A stretch of 64,000 nucleotides of DNA from Oryzias latipes (Eukaryota; Chordata; Actinopteri; Beloniformes; Adrianichthyidae): the NCBI RefSeq assembly GCF_002234675.1, contig NC_019879.2:10235325-10299324 (forward strand), given 5' to 3'. The position numbers and the translations under genes were made by a program. How positions within the stretch are numbered: the stretch's first letter is position 1; each line of letters begins with the position of its first letter. This document shows positions 49,270-59,410 of this stretch, piece after piece. The notes below the pieces were generated by a model that was not told the DNA's origin, did no database searches, and saw only the letters and a program-made list of their open reading frames with translations.

Positions 49270-49567
49270 CTTTATTTTGAAAAATCGGAACGGAAGTGAA
49301 GAAGTGTGTATCTCCTAGCTTGAAAGGAGGCTGATCGAGGCGGAGGCAGTCAGCCTGCGACGGAAAAACAAGCGACAACACGTCGAACAGTACAGGTTTA
49401 GTCAGTGTTTGAAGAAAGAAAATGAGATAAACCAGAGGAGATGAGGACTTAAACGAATTTTTTTGTCACTTTGACGAGGGTTTGGTCACTTATTATTGTT
49501 GGACCCGCGCGCGCTATCCCTGTGCTGTGACGCTTGTCTGCCCATTCTGACTGGAGTGAACACTAAG
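49270..49567 (+). other. Probable untranslated first exon, possibly nck2
   Basis: A locally G+C- and CpG-rich segment (gatcgaggcggaggc; cccgcgcgcgc) ending in tandem consensus donors, AAG|GTAAGG (exon end 49567) and AAG|GTAAGC (exon end 49572). No long ORF. In human the gene after FHL2, in this orientation, is NCK2, whose first exon is non-coding and followed by a very long intron. The assignment is synteny-based inference; no NCK2 SH3 coding exon is seen in the window. Confidence 0.4.
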
Positions 49568-49572
49568 GTAAG

Positions 49573-50590
49573 GTAAGCCTGAAATACACAACTGTGTGAG
49601 TTGCTTCTGCTTACATTACTCTTTCCAGCTGCGCGTGCCGTAGATTGAAAGGGGTTTTATTGGTCTACAGAATTATGTGTGGAGGTTTTCCTCCGTAGTG
49701 GGAGTGGGAGGCTCGGAGTGTCACTTTCTCGCGTTGAGACGCTTGGTCTTTGTCCACTCTGACCACAGACTTGGCTCGAATCTCGCTCCAGTGTTCGCGA
49801 ACCACTTTTTAAACCCCCACAATTGTATAAATTTGTTTAAATTCCCACACTTAAAATCATCAATTAAAATGTTCACTAACAACATTTGTACTTTTTCGGT
49901 TAGTAAATATTAGAGGGGCCTGACTCACAGACCATGGTCGGTGGTGGTGGATTCCAGGCTGTGGTCCGGCTTTGTTTAAAATAGTTTCTTTTAACTTCAG
50001 TTCTACAATTTCGTACTTTTTTGCGTGGAAAACAATTTCTGCCATCATAGGTGTTTGGTTGGTGTGGTTCGAGATCCTGCTGACAGCGCTACGGCTCACA
50101 CAATGAAGCACACTTGCCAAAGAAGCAGCAGAAATCGGCCGGGCGCCTGGTGCCACATGCCGAGCTTGTCAGTGCTCCTAGCGGCCGTTGGTGGGAACTG
50201 CACCATGCTGTCGCCTCATCAGCCCCTGTGGATCAAAGGACGCCTTGTCTGTTCTCTCACTGACTTGATGCTGGATATTTTTGTACATTTTATTTTAGAT
50301 TTAGAATTTGGGTTTTCAGATTTAAATCCAGGTGTTTAAAGGTGCTGAAAGTTCTTGCGTGGTTCAGGTAGACTTGTCACACCTACTGCAGACACACCCT
50401 GTGCAAAGCGCTCTCCCGGTCTACAGTCCGCACTGACAGGTATGAGGAAGGAGGCTGCAGGTCCTGTACTGCAGAAACTCCCGTTGCATCATTTCCTTGG
50501 AATTCGATACTTGGAGCAGAAATGTTGTTTTAGAGATGAATTTCCACCCCCCTCTATGTTTCTGACACCATTCTCCCTGTCAGCTATTAA
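49573..50590 (+). other. Putative intron, nothing recognised
   Basis: ORFs at 49677-49913 and 50025-50339 have no domains. Confidence 0.3.
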
Positions 50591-51182
50591 TAACTCACTC
50601 TGATGAAAACTGTGGAGTTTTTTTAATATGTTCTTGTTTTTTTTTTTCATGAGGGAGGACATACATGAAGAAAATTTAGATATAAAACTGCATTTATGAG
50701 TATTTCTTTATTCAGATCGTTGTGAATCAGGAGCCGATGAAAAATTACTGTCGGAAAAAGCTTGTTGCTTTGACGTAGGCGTTTACAACGGCAAGCCACA
50801 AACTCCCTGCTCTGCTCCATTCTGATGCCTCCACTAGTACACGACTGTGCATCTTCGTTGACCTCGTCTGAGGTGGAATCTGGCTCAGAACTGTACGGCT
50901 GGATAGCTGCAATATTGCCCGCCCTTTTTGTGAAACCCCTAACGTTAGGTTGGGATGTGTGAGGGGCTCTAAGCTAGCGGGAGTTAGTGTAAACAGATAG
51001 ATGACGAGATGTGGGGGTGGGCTTTCTCTGTGTGCCCACACCTCAGAGGCAAATTTCTGATGAACTCCTGCCACTCTGCATAACTATGTCCTAGAAAACG
51101 ACACAGATTTTTTGATTTTGGCTAAAAAGAGCATCATCACGCTTTTACAGTAGATCAAAAGATGATCAGAGTTTGACTTTAA
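50591..51182 (-). mobile_element. MITE family 1, copy J (antisense)
   Basis: From 'aactcactctgatgaaaac' to 'gatcagagtttgacttta'; both ends diverged, interior well matched. It abuts a family 2 element at 51183. Confidence 0.8.
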
Positions 51183-51606
51183 GCTATGTTCTCATCGCCC
51201 TCGGCAACATGTTTTTCAAGCAGACACCTTCGATGAGAAGTCTATGTAAACACTGTTTTATGGGCTTTTTTGCTCAAAACTCTTGTGTTCATGCCTGGCT
51301 ACGCAAGTTTTTATGACAATGAACACGCGTTGGAAGTTAAACCAGGTCGAACTTTGACCAATCAAGGACTTGGATTTTGGAGTGACATATATATGGTTTC
51401 CTTTGTAATTCACGAAAGTGCCAACGGTTTGAAAGTTGATCATGAAGGAGGAATTAATGATTGTGGTTTGTGCCCGGCTGGAATTCTGGCATCAAGTCTT
51501 TAATATATTGGAATATAGCTGTCAAAGAAAAGACAAAAAAATAAAACCTGGAGCAAGATTTACCAGATTTGACTTTTTGCACCAAACCTTTTCTAGTACA
51601 TGGTAG
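51183..51606 (+). repeat. Family 2 repeat, partial copy
   Basis: Begins 'gctatgttctcatcgccctc' and includes 'gatgagaagtctatgtaaac', 'aaagttgatcatg', 'ggtttgtgcccggctggaat' and 'tggagcaagatttaccagat', matching the element in the fhl2 intron with an internal deletion. Confidence 0.7.
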
Positions 51607-52023
51607 AAAAAGAAAAAAAAAGGGTACTTTAACATGCATTAAATGCATGGTGTGTATTAGAGGTCCAACGGATCACGGATGACCCTTGATGACCCCCCCC
51701 CCCCCCATTTAAATCGATTGTCCGTTCAAACCAAAGACAATTTGTGCGTCAAATTCAATTAATTTGAGTTAAAATAACAAAAATGAGTTTTTTACAAATA
51801 CATCATATTGTCAACAATCACGATTTTGAATATGTGATTTAGAAAAATGTAAACAATAATTACTGTATTCTACTATGGATGTATTGTGAAGCTTCTAGGA
51901 GTGTGAATTCTACATTTAGGTTTTAAATATTGTTTTCAGAATTGCCTATTTTTATTCATATATTAAATGGATCCGTTTTTTAGTTTTTAGTCGTTTCTTT
52001 TAAAACAAACCCGATCTTTCCTG
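51607..52023. other. Unrecognised, with C14 homopolymer
   Basis: A run of C at about 51693-51706; otherwise nothing. Confidence 0.3.
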
Positions 52024-52312
52024 TCATCTTCTTAACCGTTTATTCCCTTTCGGGGTCACGGGGTTGCCGGAGCCTATCCCGGCCACTTGGGCGTAGGCAG
52101 GGGATACCCTGGACTGGTCGCCAGTCTGTCACAGGGTAGAATATCCTCAATCACACATCCATTCACTCTCACACTCACACCTATCGACAATTTAGAGTTG
52201 CCAATCAACCTATGTAGCATGTTTTTGGACAGCGGGAGGAAGCCGGAGATCTCGGAGAAAACCCACGCATGCACGGTGAGAACATGCAAACTCCACACAG
52301 AAAGGTCCCCCA
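52024..52312 (+). repeat. Widespread teleost dispersed repeat, fuller copy
   Basis: Starts 'tcatcttcttaaccgtttat', then 'cggggtcacggggttgccgg', and ends 'actccacacagaaaggtccc'. Same family as 5757-6005 and the fragment at 14625. Confidence 0.7.
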
Positions 52313-52359
52313 TCTTTCCTATAAACCAAAAATCAAAAGTACATTGGAGTAGAATATTA

Positions 52360-52836
52360 CAGTATTTTCAGAACTATGAGCGTACCAGATTATAAAGCGC
52401 TCTATTTTTGAACTTTTTGTGTTATATAAGGTGCATTAAGGAAGACAATAGAGTCACAGTCCGTTGGTTAGTCAGACTTTTTTAACTTTGTTCACAGTTA
52501 TTCTAGAACTCGTTCGTAATCCGCTCTGGTAGAAACTTTAGACATGTTATTGTATTCGCAATACCTCCAACTTCCGATCTTATTTGCAAAACGTAAAAAA
52601 AACAGACTATTTACTCTACGCTAACTCCCAACCTTGTTAGTAACGAAAAAAAAAAATATTACACCGCTACATATTAACTGAGTTGGCATGATCATAATAA
52701 CACCCAACTAACCATTTTATAAGGGTACCTCACAAAATCGCTTTAAAATCAGTATCAGTATATCTAAGGTGTTTCAGATAATTTTTTGGAAAAAAATTAA
52801 GGTTTTTAAGGTCACCATATAGTGTAGAAAATACAG
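52360..52836. mobile_element. MITE with CAGTATTTTC ends, TA flanks
   Basis: CAGTATTTTCAGAACTATGA on the left and, inverted, CTGTATTTTCTACACTATAT on the right, flanked by TA on both sides. It resembles fish MITEs containing 'gcgcaccagattataaggcg'. A relative may form the 28506 and 29443 ends. Confidence 0.6.
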
Positions 52837-53631
52837 TAGTCCAATATTTTCTTCCTCCCATTTTCTGATCTAGCTCAATTGAAAGTGTAATTGTTTTCTA
52901 CCTGCTAAAATTCTTAGGTCTGTCGGAGAGATGAAGGAAATATAAAGACTAGATTACATGTTAGTATTGGTTTTGAGATGATGTCTTTTTCATTGTCAAC
53001 GTGATCATTTATAATAAGCGGAATGGGTTATCACACATCCAGTCTAACTGTATGTACCACAGCAGTCTGACTGCATGTAGACTGGTGGTACATGCAGTTT
53101 TGTGAAAGCATTTCCTTTTATGTGACCCTGGAATCTATCAGGAAAAGAGGGTTCATGCTGCTACCAAGCAGAAGCAGACGGAGCGTGGTGTGTGGTCTTC
53201 AAATTGAAATTGTTTGTTTTACTTCTCTTCTTCCTTTAGTTTGCTTAAATCTTCTTGGGTTAGCTTACTGCAGCACGTATCACCAGATAGAAATGCACAA
53301 AAGACAATCCTTTTGTCTTTGCTGTCAAACAGTTGCAGGGTTGATATTTGGGTTGAAGTAAATCATTAATAGTAAATGTAATTACATTACTCGTCTGTAA
53401 AACTTATGTTCAACCCATGTTCCTATAGAGAAGAGGTCTGGTGGTGGTTCCTGTGACTCAGTGCCAGGCTGCAAAACAGGCAGCAAAAAAATAAATAAAT
53501 ACATAAACTGAATAACTGCAGTCTCTAGGTCCTGTGACCCATATCATCACTCTGCCTCTGCCGTGCTCAACACAAATGTGGCAAACAATAACTTTCACCA
53601 TCCTCACTGACACCTGAGATGCTTAGGTTGT
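52837..53631. other. Unrecognised sequence
   Basis: ORF 53092-53361 (89 codons, Cys-rich) has no domain I can name. Confidence 0.3.
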
Positions 53632-53639
53632 ACAGTAGT

Positions 53640-55237
53640 TAGGATTGTGCCGATACCATCGTCCATCGTGAAGGCTGACTGACATCACTATGGAGAGACA
53701 CCATCGTGATGCCACGCCCCCGCCACGCTGCGAGTCGACACCATAAGCCGCAGTTACATGTGCAAAATATCTTAATCGGATCAATGGTCGGAATAGAATT
53801 CAACCGTGTACATGGGCCCAGAAAAACTTTTTCATATTATAACAAACGTTCACATGGGTCACACTTTCGGTCGGAATAAATCCTTCGCACATGCGCAGAA
53901 GTGTTTGAAATACCGGAAGAAGAAATGAGTTCTGCTGAGAGGCTACATACCTAGTAGGCCTGCACAATATACCGCACATTTATCGTTATCGCGAAATCAA
54001 GCTGTGCAATATGCATACCGCAAAAGACGGCAAAAATCGCAATAAATTATTACCTTAAATGTGCTAAAACAAACTCATGGCAGCTTGAAATATTGAACAA
54101 AAGAAATAAATCCCTTTATGCATTTAACCAATCAGAAGGACCCATTTACGTTGTTGATCAATCAGATGAGCCCTTTTATGTTTGATGTTTGCCTCCTATG
54201 TCGACAAGGGTCATTTGGAGTATAATTTTTAAACTGTTGCAGTGAAATGGAAATTATGTTTTTGTTTTTTTTGCTATTTGTTTATATACCGCAATTTATA
54301 TCGTTATCGCAATATTAATCACCAATATCGCATATCGCGAGTTTTCCTCATATCGTGCAGCCCTAATACCTAGATATCTGGCTGCTCTGTAATATATGAG
54401 ATGATCTTCTAAACATTCTTTTATTATCGTTATGGTTATTATGAAGCGCATGTTCGCTCATCATTTTAATTTTAATTCGTGTGGTCAGTGCTTTTTCTGT
54501 TGAAGAACGGAGCCAGAAGAAGCCAGGGCTAAGAGATGCTAACACGGGCTAATATCATTTAGCCTTTGATGAACATAAATCAATGCAGAAATGCTGCAAT
54601 CTGCAGCTTGGCTGAACGTAAATATGTGGGAATAACATCAGGCTTTATTTTGTCGGGACATGACTAGAAACACAAATTCATGTGATTGTTTGAACGATTT
54701 CTAAGGACTGAGCGACATTTCTGCTTTGAAAAGTTCAAACACCGCCCCAAAGCCGCTGTGTGAGCTGACGGTCCGCGCTCTGCCTGGACCTACACTTTTA
54801 CCGGAAGACCCGGTTCTCCTGAGTTCGGTAGCTCGTTCACCTAGAGCTGTGGGAAGGATCGCAGTCCGAAGTCTCCCACACATAGCGCACATGTAACAAA
54901 GCATCCTCCCTTCCCATCAAACACAAAGTCTGACTGCTCTGCTCAGAGACACGGTCGCTCGGTCCACCGGTCGACTTGACTAATCAAGTGCAGGAGCGGA
55001 CTATGTCTTTTCTATTTTTTTTTTTTTGTTAAAGTCACCTCCCTCAGTTTATACTGGATCATGGCGGATGAGTTATTAGTTGGGAAATAAAATAAATGAA
55101 TAAATAAAGTGAAATAACAAATAATAATTATATAATAATGAAAAATTAAAAATACCCCCCCACGATATCATCGTCCATCCCGATGGTTTACTGCAAACAT
55201 CGTCAACTGCCAATTTAAGGGACATCGCCCAACCCTA
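53640..55237. mobile_element. Non-autonomous hAT element (TAGGRTTG family), copy 2, interrupted
   Basis: TAGGATTGTGCCGAT to GCCCAACCCTA, with a perfect 8-bp duplication ACAGTAGT at 53632-53639 and 55238-55245. Without the nested insertion and its duplication it is about 1179 bp, against 1205 bp for copy 1 at 19324. Confidence 0.92.
53955..54365. mobile_element. Nested hAT MITE (TAGG(C/G)CTGCAC ends)
   Basis: Termini TAGGCCTGCACAATAT and, inverted, TAGGGCTGCACGATAT. Perfect 8-bp duplication ATACCTAG at 53947-53954 and 54366-54373. 411 bp, inserted in the hAT element above. Confidence 0.93.
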
Positions 55238-55387
55238 ACAGTAGTCCCATTTTAATATGCTTTTTAAAATAAATGTCTGTTCCCTGTTTGGCTGTAGACT
55301 ATTATCAAGAGGTTAAGCAAGAGCTAAATGGATGAAAAGGTGAGGGGTTTTACCTAAATGTCCCACTTAGACTATATTTTTATCTAT

Positions 55388-55945
55388 TTTAAAATCGTTC
55401 CCAGTGGTCATTTAATTATGATTATGCACTTTTTAGCCAAAAAGCTAAAAAGCCTGTGTCGTTTTTTAAGACAGTTTCTGCAGAGCGGCCGGAGTTCATC
55501 TGAAATTCGCTTGAGTTGGGGCTGGATTGTTGCTGTGGATATCCCATCATCCCTTTGTTTGCACTCTCTCCCGCCAGCTTACAGCCCCTCACACCCCCCA
55601 AGCCAACATTACCAGTGCAACAAAAGTGGCGAGCAATATTGGAGCTATCCATCCGTCAAGTTTTGACACAAATTCAGCTCAGATGAGGAAAATGAAGACG
55701 TAAATTGATGTATTTGTCTACAAATAGATGGATCATAGTAAAGTGAAGCAAGGAAGCTTTTGCCCCCCCCATTTCAGTTGTGGCATCACAACTGAGAGCT
55801 TTGTCAAATGCAAGTAGCACCTAATCCAAAAGAAATACTTAACAATGCAGTTTTAATCATAAATTCTTTATTATGTGTCCTCCATCAGGTAAAAAAAAAC
55901 AAAAAAAAAACGCCTAAAACATAATCTTCATTGGAGTGGGTGTTT
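55388..55945 (+). mobile_element. MITE family 1, copy K (sense)
   Basis: From 'aaaatcgttcccagtggtca' to 'attggagtgggtgttt'. The head reads GTGGCGAGCAATATTGGAG at 55626, i.e. the ATG is mutated to GTG. Confidence 0.85.
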
Positions 55946-57325
55946 GAAAAACCCATTTAATTGAATTTAGCAATTGCCATCTATCGCAGGTTATTTTTAA
56001 AATGTAAGTTATTTTTAGTATGTCATAAATGAGGGAGCACAGTTCTCATCACAGGGAATTGCCTAGTTTCACTTCTCTCAGGCTAACACTGACAAGTCCC
56101 TAATGATCCTGGCTTTAGCGCAGATGTTTCATACATCCCATAGTAGGTGGTGCTACGCATCCTTTCAATTTTTACTATCTAGGGAAAGGCGAGCAGGTAT
56201 GTAGAAAGGAGGATTCATAAAGCTAAAATTGTTTCTCCACTATGATCTGTCTTGTAGATCACAATTGGATTTCAGCACATTCGACTCTAACCGTCACACC
56301 GGATCAATACAGCTCTGAACTGTGCTTAGGTCGACCTCTAACATCGGCCATGACACATTTGATCAAGCAGCTCACAGAACCGGACGATTACCCCAAAAAT
56401 TGGACTTTTGAGGTGTAGTGTTGTTAGTCGCATATCACCTGGTGTTAGTTCATGTAACTGTTGGTAAAATTGCTGAAATCTCCACCCTTGGTTATACTTC
56501 TGGAGAATATTAAACTTGAAATAGTACACGTCTCCCCATTTTGATCCAACAGTTTATTCTTTGAGGTCCACTGGTCGCCCTTCTGTATTTATACATGCAA
56601 ACTAGAAGCTCAGTTTGAAGAACCTGTTTGGTTTAATAACCTGCTTGTAAATAAGACGCTGTAGTTGCTGTTGTGATTGAATAACCTCATTCTTATTATA
56701 CCGTACATACCTGACATTTCTGTCTGGTTTAACAGAAGTAAACTAATCAGAGGTAATGGACTGTAGGTTCAGTTTTGGTTTTTGTGCAGCTGCAGAGTGA
56801 AAGCAGATTTTTATTAATACGCTTATTCAATTTTAGGGTTTTATCACCAAATAATTGTATGTCCTTCTCTAAAAATTTAAATGACAGCAGTTTTTCAACT
56901 TTTGAGTTAGAAGGCAATATGTTGACAATTCTGTGTCAATTCTGGCCTCATTAGTATTCATCAATAGTGTTCATATTGTATACAATATCCTTACAGAGAT
57001 TTAGTTAGCCAGTGTCAAAACATCTAAGGAGATTTCTATTTGTCCTTTTACCAATGTGTTTAACGCAAAGAAAATTTGGTTTGGTGGAAAAAGTCAAAGT
57101 GGTCAAAAGCAGTTCACATTTTGATCAAATCATCAGTGTGTTTCCTCATTCCCTTTAGGTTTCACGTCTGTTTTCTATGTCTTATTGATTGTTTCTACTT
57201 TTAGATTATCTTTTGTGAGTTTCTTCTTTAGTGCTTTAGCTTGTGTCCTTCATATTTGTCAACCCATTCCTCCTCTCCATTTTTGGCTCCCCAGAGCTTC
57301 CGTAGTGTTAGTTTCACACGGCGGT
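55946..57325. other. Unrecognised sequence
   Basis: No supported ORF. Confidence 0.3.
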
Positions 57326-58220
57326 ATGGTAAGCGACAAACAACAACATCATAGCACACACGAAACAGCAAGCGACAGCACGGCTACCAGTGAGAGTGGG
57401 AACTTTGTTCCCAAGAAAGGAATAAAATCATCTGTTGTTTGGAACTGGTCTGGGTTTACTGCCACAGACGTGGAGCAAGAGACCCCCTCCCACACTGCAA
57501 CATTTGCCCATCACAGTCAAAGGCAGCAGGAACCACAAACCTATTCCAACACCTGGGGGAACCTTTTATTACTGTTCTCCTTCACTCCATAACACCAAAC
57601 ATGGACGCGGACGCCCAACACATGTGCACGCTCTCACTCACTCTCGCACGGCACGCGCTCCTTCCTCTTACACATGCAGCACGCTGACACACATACTCAT
57701 TCTACAACACCTATATAGTTAGTTCATTAGTTAGATAGTTAGTTGTTACTGTTATTTGTTAATAAATACTACTGCGTTGTACTTATGAATTGTATTCATT
57801 TGTGACGCGGCCGCCGGGGGATTTTGTGTTCAGCGGCTGGGGGGCGAGGTGGTGGTGGTGGTGGTGGTGGGGGGAGGCGGTAGACCGCGACTCCTGTTGC
57901 TTTGTCAGCACGGTGATCAAAGATCCCACACCATCACAGCTCTAGTTTATATCTTGTGGGCCAAAAAAAAAGCGACTTCTCCAGTCCCGATAGCAGATCT
58001 GAGGTCAGATCTTAACAATACTGCGGTCTTAAAGAATGTTGCCCCGGGGTTCGTTAACTACCAGGGCTCGGTACCCATCCCTAGGAAAGGAGCACAGTGG
58101 AGAACAATCACCGAAGCGGTCACTTTACATAAAGACATGTTACCCATATATACCGTGGAAAAGACGGGGTTTCTTAATTTAATTAAAACCTTAGACCCCA
58201 GATATGAGCTGTGTTGTTAA
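57326..58220 (+). pseudogene. hAT transposase relic with BED zinc finger
   Basis: The ATG at 57326 opens MVSDKQQHHSTH..., then SSVVWNWSGFTATDVEQ (BED-finger start). After a frameshift near 57480 comes CNICPSQSKAAGTTNLFQHL, the Cys/His second half of the finger. From about 57930 another frame shows ITEAVTLHKDMLPIYTVEKT and LIKTLDPRYEL, which resemble ZBED1-like hAT transposases. Middle and C-terminal parts are deleted. (GGT)n sits at 57849-57870. An element end may be 'gatcgcccagccctag' near 58526. Confidence 0.75.
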
Positions 58221-58649
58221 TCCTTTAGAAAGTGGTGCTACTCTCGAGGTGAATGTTTGTCTCCTTTTAGTCTAGACTACAAAGTGTCACTTTAAACACA
58301 GCTGAGACTTTGATTCCAAACTTGTGTTCATTTATTTACTATTCATCCCAGGAATGGGAGTTACATTTGTCTTACGTTTGATTAAATAAAAGCAAAATTT
58401 GCTTTAAGTTGTCTGCCGTTTGTACTTATTGCTTTCCTTAAGTACGGGGGGAAAAATCTGGAAAAATCGGAAATCGAATTAAAAAAAATAAAATCGGAAA
58501 TTTTTAGGCCAGATCGCCCAGCCCTAGTTAAAGTTATTTTTTTAAAATAAAGGTCCACCTTTGTTTGATTTATATCAATAGTTTAATACTCTTTTTAGAA
58601 CTGCAAAAATTGGTTTTGATTCAAATTTACAGAAAAGAAATTGATTTTT

Positions 58650-59107
58650 AAAGACCCACTCCAATAAAAATCGCACTTTTCTGATAATGGAGGACATATA
58701 TAAAGCTGCAAGCCTCCTGCTCTGCTCCATTCTGATGCATCCACTTGTAGATGATAAGATCCATGTACTGTACGTCATGATGTTCCTTATCAGAGCTGGA
58801 ATCTGGTTCAAACTCCGACATCGCTTCTTATTTTTGTTGCAACGGTAAGGTTAGGTTGGAGTTGTTAAGGGCTTTAAGCTAGTGGGAGAGAGTGTAAACA
58901 AAGGAATGATGGCAAATGAGGGTAAACTCACTTAACGCCACTGGTCCCGCCCACAGTTCAGAGGTGAAGAGTGCTGCTCTACAGACACTATGTCCTAAAA
59001 AAATAACAAAGGTTTTCTGATTTTGTCTATAAACAGCATATTCACAATTAAAAGACCACTTGAAACATTTAAAAAAAACGTTTAAAGATGATTGGATTGG
59101 CACTTTA
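58650..59107 (-). mobile_element. MITE family 1, copy L (antisense, both termini)
   Basis: From AAAGACCCACTCCAATA to 'ggattggcactttaa'; closest to copy H in the inverted pair. Confidence 0.85.
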
Positions 59108-59410
59108 AGACATTTTGACTTTTTCAAGAAAAAGTTCCTCTTTTGTTAATTCTCTATTTGTAGTTGAGCGAAACCTCATAAAGAAAACTGAACCAAAATT
59201 ATTTGGATTTTAATTTTAAAAAAGTGTAAATTCATGAGACAAGTTAAGTGAATTTAATTGAACCAATTCAGAGTTTTGTATAACTAATTAAATTTAAATG
59301 CATAATATTGACTCAATCTTACTTAGTAAATAAATATTAATTAATTAAACGTGCATTTATCTACATGCAAAGCTATCCTTGATTTTTGATAAAACAGCTT
59401 AGTTTTTCTT
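59108..59410 (-). repeat. Repeat X, copy 2
   Basis: Reverse-complement partner of 35767-36070, abutting copy L exactly as copy 1 abuts H. Confidence 0.8.
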
